Shown here: positions 13,831 through 22,300 of the stretch, piece by piece | Position numbering within the stretch: position 1 is the first letter of the stretch | Layout of the letters: every line of letters begins with the position of its first letter | Notes under the pieces: generated by a model | Databases searched by the model: none | What the model was told of the DNA's origin: nothing | What the model saw: only the letters and a program-made list of their open reading frames with translations | Translations under genes and position numbers: made by a program | Virus record (IMG/VR): IMGVR_UViG_3300042535_000010 | Span: 1 to 54,718 of that record | Length of the DNA: 54,718 bases | Strand: one strand, 5' to 3' | Source of the DNA: a virus

Positions 13831-14511
13831 CACCTGGTAGAGGGTGTCAACTTTCGTGACCTCGGACGTGCCCGAGACCGCGATCCTGCGCGGTATCTCT
13901 AGCACGACCCTGTGTGGTGTAGGGCACGAGAACTCGGAGACATACACGGCGGTGTACTGCGCCCACTCCTGGCAGCGAGCCCAGAAAGACGCATGGTCGA
14001 AGTCTCCGGTGCTGTAGCCTGTGGTCCCCGCGTACGGAGGATCGCAGTAGATGATCCCGTTTATCGGTCCGGGTGTGACATCGAAGAACGAGAGCCTCAC
14101 GATAGGCCAGGAGGCGAGGGCGGCGAGTTGTCGTTGTAGCGCGCGCTTGGTGTATATGTGCTCTAGCTTGCCGGGGTTGTGCTTTGCGTACCCCCCGAAG
14201 TACATACCCCCGAACGAGCACCCGAACCCGGCAAAGCCCTTCATCGGATCCGAGTCCGGCAGCATTTTTGCCTCTCGCCACATGGCCTCGGTCACGTGCT
14301 CTGGCGGGGTCCAGCCTGCCCGAACGGCCTGGTAGAGGGCGATCAAGGCCGGGTGTACGTCGCTGGCGACACCAGGACCGGTCTTGGAAAACTCAGTTGC
14401 CATCGAGAGGCCGCCGCAAAACGCGTCCCAGACCGGGACGTTGCCGACATCGGCTCGAATCGCCTTGACCAGATGTTTCGCCAGCCTGTGTTTCCCGCCC
14501 AGATACTGCAT
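13819..14511 (-). CDS. DNA adenine methylase (Dam/D12 class), copy 1
   Basis: 230 residues. The N-terminal MQYLGGKHRLAKHL and DAFCGGLSM form the AdoMet-binding FxGxG region; IIYCDPPYAGTTGY (about 152-165) is motif IV, DPPY, the catalytic loop for N6-adenine methylation. It is a clear paralog of the 29057 gene. The divergent start shares a 16-base palindromic promoter with the spike gene. Likely protects phage DNA from host restriction or marks it for regulation. Confidence 0.88.
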   Translation of the reverse strand: MQYLGGKHRLAKHLVKAIRADVGNVPVWDAFCGGLSMATEFSKTGPGVASDVHPALIALYQAVRAGWTPPEHVTEAMWREAKMLPDSDPMKGFAGFGCSFGGMYFGGYAKHNPGKLEHIYTKRALQRQLAALASWPIVRLSFFDVTPGPINGIIYCDPPYAGTTGYSTGDFDHASFWARCQEWAQYTAVYVSEFSCPTPHRVVLEIPRRIAVSGTSEVTKVDTLYQVCKV

Positions 14512-14527
14512 GTGCTAGGCTTAGCAC
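14512..14527. promoter_or_regulatory. Shared divergent palindromic promoter
   Basis: The 16 bases GTGCTAGGCTTAGCAC lie between two start codons facing away from each other (14511 minus, 14528 plus). Plus: TGC-TAGGCT, six bases before ATG. Minus: TGC-TAAGCC at the same spacing. Both genes would be leaderless, and only one polymerase could bind at a time. Confidence 0.75.
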
Positions 14528-15208
14528 ATGAACGAGACCTCGCACGTGGATGTTTTCCAGGCCGTGATCACGGACGCGCTCATCGACGTCCACACCGCGC
14601 TGCCGGGGACCGTGACCAGCTACGCGACCCAGACCCAGCGCGCGACCGTGAGCCTGGACATTCCGGTGTACCAGGATTACGCAATGCCGGACCTGCGCGA
14701 CGTCCCGGTCCTGTGGCCGGCCTGCGCGGCTGGGATCCTGCACCTGCCCTTAGCCGCAGGCGACAAGGTCCTGGTTCTGTTCTCGGAGGAGAGCATCGCG
14801 CGCTGGAAGGCGAGCGGAGCCCCAGGACCGAGCGCGGACCCCCGTCGGCACGGGCCGGACGGCGCTGTCGCGCTCCCGATCCGGGTCCAGGCCTCGGCCG
14901 TGCCCGCGAGCGCGGCCGGGCTGATGGCCGCCGAGGTGTGTCTAGCTGATCCGAACCCGAGCTACCACGCGGCCAGGGGAGAGACCGTGGACCAGCAGCT
15001 CGCCAAGGTGACGGCAGACCTGCTCGCGCTCAAGACGGCGCTGATCACATTCATGCAGACGATCGCGCCTCCCGGCCCTCCTGCTCCGGCGCCGGCGCCG
15101 GTTATGAATACCCTGGTAGTCACGGCAACCAGCACATTCCTTTCCACTACAGGGGCGCTCCCGCAGGTGCTACTTCCGGTCTCTGCCACGAAGGTGCGCC
15201 TTACGTAA
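14528..15208 (+). CDS. Baseplate spike protein (Gp138 N-terminal-like)
   Basis: 226 residues. Residues about 10-110 carry the OB-fold-like N-terminal domain of gp138-type spikes ('LPGTVTSYATQTQRATVSLDI ... LPLAAGDKVLVLFSEESIARWKASG'). A proline-rich linker (PPGPPAPAPAP) near 183-195 precedes a beta C-terminus. It forms the puncturing tip below the hub. Confidence 0.75.
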   Translation: MNETSHVDVFQAVITDALIDVHTALPGTVTSYATQTQRATVSLDIPVYQDYAMPDLRDVPVLWPACAAGILHLPLAAGDKVLVLFSEESIARWKASGAPGPSADPRRHGPDGAVALPIRVQASAVPASAAGLMAAEVCLADPNPSYHAARGETVDQQLAKVTADLLALKTALITFMQTIAPPGPPAPAPAPVMNTLVVTATSTFLSTTGALPQVLLPVSATKVRLT

Positions 15209-15213
15209 CGACG

Positions 15214-15228
15214 TGGTATACTTGACGC
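15214..15228 (+). promoter_or_regulatory. Extended -10 promoter, leaderless
   Basis: TGG-TATACT plus six bases before ATG 15229. Confidence 0.75.
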
Positions 15229-15450
15229 ATGCTTGCTCAACTCCCGAAGCTGCCCCCGTGGGCGCACATGCTCCTGCTCGCAGTCTCGGGCGCGCTGAGC
15301 GCCGTGGCTGTGTCTCTGCCCGATCCCTGGAAGGGGATTGTGGGCGGTCTCGGCACCACGGGCTTGACCGTGGCCGGACTGCTGAACCGTAAGGAGGGAG
15401 CGCCTAATGCCGACGCTAACGGACCTGGCCCTACCTCTGCAGGTCAGTAA
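15229..15450 (+). CDS. Small membrane protein, holin candidate (73 aa)
   Basis: Two hydrophobic segments, MLLLAVSGALSAVAVSL and GIVGGLGTTGLTVAGLL, separated by a short PDPW turn, with a charged/polar tail: the topology of small class II holins. It has its own leaderless promoter although it lies between baseplate genes, and overlaps the next gene by 44 bases. The endolysin is far away (47111). Confidence 0.6.
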   Translation: MLAQLPKLPPWAHMLLLAVSGALSAVAVSLPDPWKGIVGGLGTTGLTVAGLLNRKEGAPNADANGPGPTSAGQ

Positions 15451-15856
15451 CGGCCAGCTCGTGTTCCGGGTCGACGGCAACGCCGTAGCCCAGCGCATAG
15501 CCAACCGCGTGCTGACGTTCCGGAACGAGTGGTTTCTAGACGCGAACACAGGTACGCCATACTACGAGCAGATCCTAGGCGCGGTCCCGGACGAGCAAGC
15601 GGCTGCGTCCGTGTTCCGCGCTGTGGTCCAGGCAGACCCCGCGGTGTTGGCGGTGCCTGTCTGCGTCGTGACCTACTCGCTCGCGACCCGCCTGTTCTCG
15701 GTCAGGATCGAGGCCACGATCTCGCTCCCGGGAGACGGCACGGCCGGGGATACCGGCTCGGTCTTGATCACGGTCGGCGGCCTACCTGACGGCGCGATCG
15801 TGATCGATGGTCTGGCGCTGGTCGTGGGTGGGGTCCCGGTCGTGGTGTCACTCTGA
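15407..15856 (+). CDS. Baseplate wedge protein (gp25/W-like)
   Basis: 149 residues starting MPTLTDLALPLQVSNGQLVF. The 'AQRIANRVLTFRNEWFLDANTGTPYYEQILG' segment is diagnostic for gp25/DUF2634-like wedge proteins, which start sheath assembly. AAGGAGG lies about 10 bases before ATG 15407, inside the membrane protein gene. It precedes the J protein as usual for wedge modules. Confidence 0.8.
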   Translation: MPTLTDLALPLQVSNGQLVFRVDGNAVAQRIANRVLTFRNEWFLDANTGTPYYEQILGAVPDEQAAASVFRAVVQADPAVLAVPVCVVTYSLATRLFSVRIEATISLPGDGTAGDTGSVLITVGGLPDGAIVIDGLALVVGGVPVVVSL

Positions 15857-16171
15857 GTCACACGTCTGGCTTGGGCACACGTACCAGGTGCTGAACTGAG
15901 GCGAGCACTTGCTGGGCACCATCTCGTGCCCACAATCGGGGCAGGGATGAGACTCCGGCATGGGGTATAGCCGAACCCCTCGGCTGTCGCGCTCACAGCG
16001 CACTAGCCCGGCGTCAATCGCCCGGTGTACGGTGTTGTAGCCATAGCTCTCGGCCTTCTCGGGCACGGGGCAGGGGTTCACATGGTGCGCAGCCGCGCAC
16101 ATGTAGAGACCGGGGTTGCGCTCGACGAACGACACGACCTGAGACATACGGGGACCGATTCGCTTAGCCAT
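15848..16171 (-). CDS. Winged-helix plus zinc-ribbon protein (antisense)
   Basis: 107 residues starting MAKRIGPRMSQVVSFVERNP. A helix-turn-helix-like N-terminal half precedes a zinc ribbon (CPDCG near residue 83; CPSQTC near 100). AAGGAG lies 8 bases before ATG 16171, one of the few Shine-Dalgarno starts on this strand. It interrupts the baseplate cluster, as an inserted regulatory gene (moron) would. Confidence 0.65.
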   Translation of the reverse strand: MAKRIGPRMSQVVSFVERNPGLYMCAAAHHVNPCPVPEKAESYGYNTVHRAIDAGLVRCERDSRGVRLYPMPESHPCPDCGHEMVPSKCSPQFSTWYVCPSQTCDSE

Positions 16172-16249
16172 CTGAGTTACTCCTTGTTCGCTGACAAAGA
16201 ACAGTCTGGCGTTGAAGGGTCCGGCTCGCAAGCCGGCTGCGTCGATTCA

Positions 16250-16265
16250 TGCTATCCTACCCGAC
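16250..16265 (+). promoter_or_regulatory. Extended -10 promoter, leaderless
   Basis: TGC-TATCCT plus seven bases before ATG 16266. Confidence 0.7.
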
Positions 16266-17444
16266 ATGGGTCTATCACCTACCGGCTTCAGCGTCCGCAC
16301 CCTACAGGAGATCCGAGACAGCCTGGCCGCGGATGCCCGCGCGCGCATTGACCCGACCCTGGACGTGAGCGACAACGCGGCATTCGGCAGGCTGCTTGGG
16401 ATCTGGTCGGAGCGTATCCTGGCGCTGGAGCAGAGCTTGCGCGACGTGTGGCAGAGCTACCGGGTCGAAGGTGCGACCGGGGTGAGCCTCCGCTCGCTCG
16501 GCGCGCTGACCGGCACCCTGCCCGAGGCCGCGAGCTACAGCTCGGTCACCCTTTCATTCACGCTGCAGGCTGGAGTCACGGTCGCGGCTTTGAGCGAGTT
16601 CCGCGTGCCGGGCGACACGGTCACGGTATGGGCGACGCAAGCGACCGTAACCAATAGCGGGGGCTCGCCCCTGGTCGTGACCGTGGCAGCGCTTGCGAAC
16701 GCGACCGGCCCGAAGGCGGCTGCAGCCGGGACCATCACGGAGTTCCTCAGCCCAGTCATTGGCGCTGTCGTGACCAATCCCGCGGATGCAGTGCTAGGCG
16801 CGAATGAAGAGACTGACGCTGAGTTCCGACTTCGCCGCGAGATCGAGCTCCGGGACCAGGGCTCGGCTGCGCTCGAGGCGATCATCTCGGCCGTGTCGAA
16901 GGTCACAGCTGTCGTGACAGTGTCTGGCCGCGAGAACGAGACCGACTCCACGGTGGACAGCTTGCCCGCGCACCATTTCGAGATCGTGATCTGGGACGGC
17001 GGAGGTAGCGCGGACGATGATGCTGTTGCTCAGGCGATCTGGGACAACAAAGCGGCCGGCGTCGGGAGCTACGGCAGCGCGAGTGGTACGGCCGTCAACA
17101 CGCTCGGTCAGGACAAGACCGTGTCGTTCACGCGCGCGAGCGCGCTGCTCGTTTACGCCGCGGTCCAGGTCTCGATCGACACCTCGACATGGACAGACTC
17201 GGGCGCAGCCATCACCGCGATCAAGCAGGCCCTGGTCGACTACGCGGACGGCACCTGGACCATTGGCGACGACATCGCGCGCGCCGCTCTCTACGCGCCG
17301 ATCTTCGCCCTGGGTGGAATCAAGAACGTGACCCAGCTCTCAATCGGCACGAGCGCGAGCCCTAGCGGCACGGCCGATCTCGCTGTCGCGATCACGCAGT
17401 ATCCCCAGCTCGCGACTGCGCGCATCGGAGTGACGATCGTATGA
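16266..17444 (+). CDS. Baseplate J-like protein
   Basis: 392 residues. The N-terminal 'LQEIRDSLAADARARIDPTLDVSD' and 'EETDAEFRLRREIELRDQGSAALEAI' near residues 178-205 are hallmarks of Baseplate_J (gp6-like) wedge proteins. ATG 16266 is preferred to 16212 because TATCCT lies seven bases upstream. Overlaps the next gene (ATGA). Confidence 0.88.
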   Translation: MGLSPTGFSVRTLQEIRDSLAADARARIDPTLDVSDNAAFGRLLGIWSERILALEQSLRDVWQSYRVEGATGVSLRSLGALTGTLPEAASYSSVTLSFTLQAGVTVAALSEFRVPGDTVTVWATQATVTNSGGSPLVVTVAALANATGPKAAAAGTITEFLSPVIGAVVTNPADAVLGANEETDAEFRLRREIELRDQGSAALEAIISAVSKVTAVVTVSGRENETDSTVDSLPAHHFEIVIWDGGGSADDDAVAQAIWDNKAAGVGSYGSASGTAVNTLGQDKTVSFTRASALLVYAAVQVSIDTSTWTDSGAAITAIKQALVDYADGTWTIGDDIARAALYAPIFALGGIKNVTQLSIGTSASPSGTADLAVAITQYPQLATARIGVTIV

Positions 17445-18004
17445 GCACGCATGAGGACCTGGCCGTCGCTCGGCTGCCTGAGCATATGCGGGGCGACGAC
17501 AAGCTGGACGCGCTCGTGCGCGTGCTCGCCGCGCCGATGGATGGACTCCAGGCTGAGTGCACGCTCGTGTCCGAGGCGTACCGGATCGAGACCGCGCTCG
17601 GGGCCCAGCTCGACGCGATCGGCGAATGGGTCGGGCTCACGCGCGAGGGTCGGCCGGACGAGGACTATCGCCTGTGGCTGCAGGCTCAGCTACTAGTGCT
17701 GCGCACGGCAGGCCGGGCACAAGACCTGGAGACGATCCTGACCCTGGTCGCGGGCACGGCAGAGCTGGAGCTGCTCGACTTCGTGGGCTATGTCCAGTTC
17801 TCGGCCGCGCCGCTCCTGCGCGCCGAGCAGGTCTACGCGATCTTGCACCGGGCCAAGGCCGCAGGCGTGCGCATCGGCCTGGTCTACAGCGAGTACGAGG
17901 ACTTGATCTTGTTCGGAACCCCTGCCGAGTATGCATACGACGCCACTGTAGGTATCGGGGACACAGGCACGGTTGGCGGGCGCCTCGCCAGTGTGCTAGC
18001 GTGA
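17441..18004 (+). CDS. Tail protein after J (DUF2612/gpI-like)
   Basis: 187 residues. 'RIETALGAQLDAIGEWVGLTREGRPDEDYRLWL' (about 46-80) is the conserved core of the small baseplate proteins that follow J and connect wedges to fibres. The C-terminal beta part ends with a glycine-rich strand. Stop is followed immediately by the promoter of the SspB-like gene. Confidence 0.8.
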   Translation: MSTHEDLAVARLPEHMRGDDKLDALVRVLAAPMDGLQAECTLVSEAYRIETALGAQLDAIGEWVGLTREGRPDEDYRLWLQAQLLVLRTAGRAQDLETILTLVAGTAELELLDFVGYVQFSAAPLLRAEQVYAILHRAKAAGVRIGLVYSEYEDLILFGTPAEYAYDATVGIGDTGTVGGRLASVLA

Positions 18005-18007
18005 AGC
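17994..18007 (+). promoter_or_regulatory. Extended -10 promoter, leaderless
   Basis: TGC-TAGCGT plus five bases before ATG 18008. The box overlaps the stop codon region of the upstream gene. Confidence 0.65.
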
Positions 18008-18385
18008 ATGGAAAAAGCTAACGTTGTCACGTGGCTGCTCAAGCACAATCGGATCGTGGGTCTGAACCTGAACGCGACCGTGCCTGGGGTCGTGCTGCCT
18101 GTGGACCTCATGACACACGAGCAGGTGGTTCTAGAAATAGGTCTCGACCTTCCAAAACCGATCCACGACCTGTGGATAGACGGCAACGGAATCGCGGGCA
18201 CGCTCTCCTTTGACCGCCCGGTGCATTGCTTGATCCCGTGGGCCGCGTTGCGCGCCGCGTGGGGGAAAGACGGCAGAGGTACGGTCTGGGACGACGTCCC
18301 AGGCCCGAAGCAGTCCGCCGTCGCGGTCCTGGACGGCGGCGCGGAAACGACACCGCCGAAGCGCGGGCACCTGCGATTGTGCTAG
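18008..18385 (+). CDS. SspB-like ClpXP adaptor protein, copy 1
   Basis: 125 residues beginning MEKANVVTWLLKHNRIVGLN. The core 'VVLPVDLMTHEQVVLEIGLDLPKPI' then 'GIAGTLSFDRPVHCLIPWAAL' has the strand order of SspB, which tethers ssrA-tagged proteins to the protease ClpXP. It is a clear paralog of the gene at 54039. The C-terminus (about 100-125) is Pro/Lys-rich, as in the flexible ClpX-binding tail of SspB, but no canonical LRVVK-type motif is evident. Sits alone among tail genes with its own promoter. Confidence 0.65.
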   Translation: MEKANVVTWLLKHNRIVGLNLNATVPGVVLPVDLMTHEQVVLEIGLDLPKPIHDLWIDGNGIAGTLSFDRPVHCLIPWAALRAAWGKDGRGTVWDDVPGPKQSAVAVLDGGAETTPPKRGHLRLC

Positions 18386-18394
18386 ACTAGGCAC
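18380..18394 (+). promoter_or_regulatory. Extended -10 promoter, leaderless
   Basis: TGC-TAGACT plus six bases before ATG 18395; the surrounding GTGCTAGACTAGGCAC is a near-perfect palindrome. Confidence 0.8.
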
Positions 18395-19465
18395 ATGGCA
18401 CGACCTGTCGACTATCCAGACTTCGCCACCTCAGGCACCCGCACAGCACCGCCAGGCCCCGTCACATCCGCGGGCTGGACCCCAGGTAACCGCCTGCCTG
18501 CCGTGTGGATGAACTACCTACAAGGCCTCTGCGGCGACTGGATCCGGCAGCTCGTGCTCGAGTCCGACGGCTCAGCCCGGCTCGCCCCTACGACGCAGAA
18601 CGCGTTCACAGTCTCGGATCCAGACTACGCCCCGATCGACGTCGCGACTGAACCGGGCGCGAACTTATGGCAGTGTGTGCTCAAGATGCACACAGGGCTA
18701 ATCTCAGCCGGCAACAACTGCGACGTCCGGGTGTATGTAGGTAATGGGAGCGAGGGCTACGTCGCGATCGTCGTCAACACCCTGTTTCATCACCCAAGCG
18801 CCAAGTGGCGCAACATGAACACGACGCTGGACTCGCGCGCGTTGTTCATCGGCCCGGGTGGTGTGTCGTTCAAGTTCAAGGCCGCCGCTTCGGCGGCCTG
18901 GACAACCTGGACCGACTACACGAACCTAGATGTAGGTCAGATCACGGCGACCGGGTTCATCGCCGCTACGGGGAATATCACGTCAGGCGGCAACGTCACC
19001 GCCAGCGGATACATGTCCGCGGACTACTACCAGACCCCGAACACGACATTGACCGCGCCAATCCGCCTGGCGAGCGCCCAAGGCAACGTGTCTCGCGTGG
19101 GCGCTACGGGCGCGATCAAGCCTGCGTCTGGAACAGCGGTGATCTACTGGCCTTTCCAGCGCCCCCTCAACTCGACATGGGGCGACATCGTGATCGTGCT
19201 GAACCAGGCGACATCGACCCCGGGCCAGTTTGAACTCATGCGCCGAGACGCGGACGGAGGCGCGGGCGGCGCCCCCGCCGTGGCGATCGACTTCACCGTC
19301 GGGACCGGGACCGGGACCGGGCGCAAGGTTGTGACCCTGGCGACGTCGGGGGGCGAGTATGTCTCGAGCGAGGATTACGAGCTCGTGTGGACCCCGGGTG
19401 CTACCGCAGACGAGGTCGAGCAGATCCAGATGAGCTGGACCGACAGAGGACCGCGAAACGACTAG
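18395..19465 (+). CDS. Tail fibre protein
   Basis: 356 residues starting MARPVDYPDFATSGT. The N-terminal 'GWTPGNRLPAVWMNYL' motif is common in phage fibre anchors. The middle has 'DVGQITATGFIAATGNITSGGNVTASG', a repetitive beta-rod segment, and the C-terminus is a globular beta domain. Probably a receptor-binding fibre beside the larger tailspike downstream. Confidence 0.75.
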   Translation: MARPVDYPDFATSGTRTAPPGPVTSAGWTPGNRLPAVWMNYLQGLCGDWIRQLVLESDGSARLAPTTQNAFTVSDPDYAPIDVATEPGANLWQCVLKMHTGLISAGNNCDVRVYVGNGSEGYVAIVVNTLFHHPSAKWRNMNTTLDSRALFIGPGGVSFKFKAAASAAWTTWTDYTNLDVGQITATGFIAATGNITSGGNVTASGYMSADYYQTPNTTLTAPIRLASAQGNVSRVGATGAIKPASGTAVIYWPFQRPLNSTWGDIVIVLNQATSTPGQFELMRRDADGGAGGAPAVAIDFTVGTGTGTGRKVVTLATSGGEYVSSEDYELVWTPGATADEVEQIQMSWTDRGPRND

Positions 19466-19544
19466 CGATTATCCCGGCAGCTAGCCAATACTGGCCGGTG
19501 AGCAGCATCACACAGAGCCCTGTAATCACTAGCAGATTCGGCAT
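19401..19544 (-). CDS. Small membrane protein (antisense, 47 aa)
   Basis: Begins MPNLLVITGLCVMLLTGQYW and contains one or two hydrophobic segments (residues 2-16, 20-34) with a Ser/Arg tail. TGC-TAGACT lies seven bases upstream on the minus strand, a strong promoter match. It overlaps the end of the fibre gene and lies next to the lipoprotein gene, so a lysis or envelope role is possible. Confidence 0.55.
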   Translation of the reverse strand: MPNLLVITGLCVMLLTGQYWLAAGIIASRFAVLCRSSSSGSARPRLR

Positions 19545-19592
19545 ACATCGAAGTCTAGCATTCGTGAGGCGTTTTTGCTAGGATTGCACACA
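19545..19592. promoter_or_regulatory. Divergent leaderless promoter pair
   Basis: Minus: TGC-TAGACT seven bases before ATG 19544. Plus: TGC-TAGGAT (19579-19584) eight bases before ATG 19593. The two starts are 49 bases apart. Confidence 0.65.
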
Positions 19593-19904
19593 ATGAGATC
19601 CATCACCCTGACCCTTCTTCTCCTGTGTTCCGCCTGCGCGACAGCTCGCGACAGCACGCTGCCTGCGCTCGGTGAGGTGCTACGCAAGGCGCACGTGGCC
19701 CAGGCTGCGGCCGTGGATGGCCGCGCCGCGGCGAGGCACGTGGCTGATCTGCTCTGTCGCGCGCCCCTGCCGGAGACGGCCGCGGTGTGTTCCGAGGCGG
19801 AGCGCGCGTTGCTAATCAGCAAGGACGCGCTCAACATCTCGGCCGACGGCCTGGACGCCGCCAGCAAGATCTACAACGACGTGAATGACGAGGTAGGCAA
19901 GTGA
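19593..19904 (+). CDS. Small lipoprotein, spanin-type candidate
   Basis: 103 residues. MRSITLTLLLLCSACATARD is a lipoprotein signal with lipidation at Cys15 (CSAC). The mature part is helical and alanine-rich with Cys residues near 53 and 64. Envelope lipoproteins of this size in phages are often outer-membrane spanin subunits; no inner-membrane partner is obvious except the small proteins nearby. Confidence 0.65.
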   Translation: MRSITLTLLLLCSACATARDSTLPALGEVLRKAHVAQAAAVDGRAAARHVADLLCRAPLPETAAVCSEAERALLISKDALNISADGLDAASKIYNDVNDEVGK

Positions 19905-20008
19905 AATCCATCCTGGACATCATCGCATCCGCGGCCAAGATCCTCGCCGGGCTGGTCGGCCTGCGACCCGGACCGAAAGTGCCGGAGAAAGCCAAACGCC
20001 CAGAGTAG
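19901..20008 (+). CDS. Small amphipathic protein (35 aa)
   Basis: GTG start overlapping the lipoprotein stop (GTGA). MKSILDIIASAAKILAGLVG is an amphipathic or membrane helix, followed by a Pro/Lys-rich tail. Coupling suggests a joint function with the lipoprotein. Confidence 0.5.
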   Translation: MKSILDIIASAAKILAGLVGLRPGPKVPEKAKRPE

Positions 20009-20026
20009 GCGCAGGGCACGCACTCG

Positions 20027-20041
20027 TGCTACACTAAGCGC
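20027..20041 (+). promoter_or_regulatory. Extended -10 promoter, leaderless
   Basis: TGC-TACACT plus six bases before ATG 20042. Confidence 0.8.
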
Positions 20042-22300
20042 ATGGCACTCTCTTACGAGCTCTCCACGCGCCTAGCTGATTCCTCGATCGAGTACCTGCC
20101 ATCCGGCCAGATCCGGATCCCGCTGGCGGACCAGACCACGATCGACAACGCGGCCGCCGCCCAGGTCTTGGACGCGTGGCGTGTTGAGCGTTTTCTTCTG
20201 CCGGGCGAGGTCCTTAGCGCGAGCACCTGCAACGCGGCGCTGATCGCCGCCGAGGCCGCCGCCTACGCGCGCGCCGGAGACCAGGGTGTCGCGATCTTGG
20301 TACCAGCGGGGACGTACACGCTGAGCCAGACCGTGCGCGTGCGCGGCCGCGGCGGAAACAAGCGAGCCCCCTACATCATTGGGGCTGGTGTCGGCGCGAC
20401 AATCTTCGAGGTGCCCGCGCTCCCGACGGGCGGCACCTACTCCGGAGCCGGCGCGTGCTTCTGGCTGGACGGTAGCTACGCGGCCAACAGCGCTTTCTAC
20501 AACGGGGGTTTGATCGGCATCACCATCAAGATGATGAGCGAGCACGGCGCCATCGGTGTCTACGGCGAGGGGCTGTTGCATTCGAAGCTCTGCGACCTGG
20601 ACGTGATCGGCTATGGCACGGTCAACTACTACTCGGCCGTGAGCGGCCAGACGGGCGCCGCTGCGAGTTGCAGCGCCGCGGACGCGAACGGCGAGCAGAC
20701 ATGGACCGGGCTCACGGGCGTGACTCTGGATTGCGAAGGCCGCGCGCACGTAAGCACGGGCGCGACCACAGGCGCGAACAATGGAACGTTCACTATCACG
20801 CGTTACGTCTCGGCGACCAGCTACAAGGTGTTCAATCCTTCCGGCACGAGCGACGCGAGCAACGGTTCCTTGGGGTGGACAGAGAAATACACGAGCACGG
20901 GCTACAAGTTCCGCGGCGAGTACGTGAACAGCCGCGGCGTCACGATCGCAAACAACCAGGACGTGCGTATGGACAACGTCCGGTCCTATGGCATGGGTGT
21001 AGGGGCGTGGCTGGAGGCGGTCACGCAGTTCTCGATCACGCATTTCAAGATAGAGAACAACGGGCGCAACGTGTGTCTCGGCCACCGTTGTGACCAGCTC
21101 TCGATCACCAGCGCGCTATTTCAAGGCATCGGGACCTACGTGGTGTGGGAGATCCCAGGCAGAACGGGAAACAAGATGGTCACCTTGCGTGACTGCTACC
21201 AAGAGGGCGCAGCTACTGCATGGCTTAAGACGTATCCGCCGATCAGTGGCATGAATGACTACGTCCTTGAAGATTGCGGCCAGGGCAACGCTGCCACATA
21301 CATCGATGCGTCAGGCACGCGTTCGATCATCGTGCGTATGCCTGGCAATCAGGCAGTTCCTTCGACGGCATGGGCCAAGCTCCGCAACGTGGGGCACGCG
21401 TCGTTCACCGGTGGCGTCTTCGAAAGCCCGGCGATCGCGCCAACCAAGTGGGACCTTGATCTAGCATCGCGCGTCGGCTTTAGCGTCAACGGGTCGAGCA
21501 AGAGATATCACGGCAGCCACGGAGTAGAGAAAGGTCTGAACCGCTTCTTGATTGGACGTGGTGACCTGATGGCTGAGGTGTGGGACGGGCGTGCGGTCCG
21601 GAAGCGCACCGTAAATGCAGGCAATCTCGAGGCCTTGGTCGGCATCGTGAACGGCATCACGCTCGGGCCCGTGAACGCGGCCATCTACCCGACCTGGACT
21701 GCGTCGAATGCTGCCTTCAACGGCGCACCCACGTGGAACGTGCTGCCTGGTGCGATCGCCGCCGCGGGGGCGCTCAAGGCGACCATGACGGTCGGCGCAC
21801 TGCCCGTCGGCTCACAGCCGGGCCTGCTCTGCGTGTTCAGGAACCCGAGCGCAGCCGATGCCTCGAACCACTACCAGCGATTTGTCTGGACAGACGGGAC
21901 CAACTCTACGCTGATCGGTATGTCCGACAGCGTGGCCGTGGGGGCGCCGGGCACGGACGATTCTTTCTACTTCTACAATCAGATAGTCGGACAGGTGCTC
22001 GGCCCTCTGTCCAGCACAGACACACAGGCGATTTACGGCGGCGTTTGCCCCGCCGCGGGCGGTACGATTTCGGGCGAGTGTAACACGGCCGATTTTCTCA
22101 CGACGCCGTACGCAAACATGGCAGCGTACGCCAGCGTTGCGGCGGGCACCGTGACCGTGTTCGGCCCGGCAACGCAGCCGATCGACAACGCGATCGAGGT
22201 CGCGTGGTGCGGCGTCACCAAGCGCGGCATGACACGCGGGGAGCTGGAGCAGTTCCTAGATCTGGCGGCGGCCGAGTTCGGCCCCATTGCGCGCTACTAG
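20042..22300 (+). CDS. Tailspike / beta-helix receptor-binding protein
   Basis: 752 residues, the second-largest protein here. 'GDQGVAILVPAGTYTLSQTVRVRG' (about 79-102) is the entry strand of pectate-lyase-like right-handed beta-helices. Alternating short hydrophobic strands run to about residue 470. A C-terminal lectin-like domain (about 530-752) follows. Such spikes often degrade capsule or O-antigen; catalytic residues cannot be named. Converges tail to tail with the HD gene, overlapping 45 bases. Confidence 0.8.
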   Translation: MALSYELSTRLADSSIEYLPSGQIRIPLADQTTIDNAAAAQVLDAWRVERFLLPGEVLSASTCNAALIAAEAAAYARAGDQGVAILVPAGTYTLSQTVRVRGRGGNKRAPYIIGAGVGATIFEVPALPTGGTYSGAGACFWLDGSYAANSAFYNGGLIGITIKMMSEHGAIGVYGEGLLHSKLCDLDVIGYGTVNYYSAVSGQTGAAASCSAADANGEQTWTGLTGVTLDCEGRAHVSTGATTGANNGTFTITRYVSATSYKVFNPSGTSDASNGSLGWTEKYTSTGYKFRGEYVNSRGVTIANNQDVRMDNVRSYGMGVGAWLEAVTQFSITHFKIENNGRNVCLGHRCDQLSITSALFQGIGTYVVWEIPGRTGNKMVTLRDCYQEGAATAWLKTYPPISGMNDYVLEDCGQGNAATYIDASGTRSIIVRMPGNQAVPSTAWAKLRNVGHASFTGGVFESPAIAPTKWDLDLASRVGFSVNGSSKRYHGSHGVEKGLNRFLIGRGDLMAEVWDGRAVRKRTVNAGNLEALVGIVNGITLGPVNAAIYPTWTASNAAFNGAPTWNVLPGAIAAAGALKATMTVGALPVGSQPGLLCVFRNPSAADASNHYQRFVWTDGTNSTLIGMSDSVAVGAPGTDDSFYFYNQIVGQVLGPLSSTDTQAIYGGVCPAAGGTISGECNTADFLTTPYANMAAYASVAAGTVTVFGPATQPIDNAIEVAWCGVTKRGMTRGELEQFLDLAAAEFGPIARY

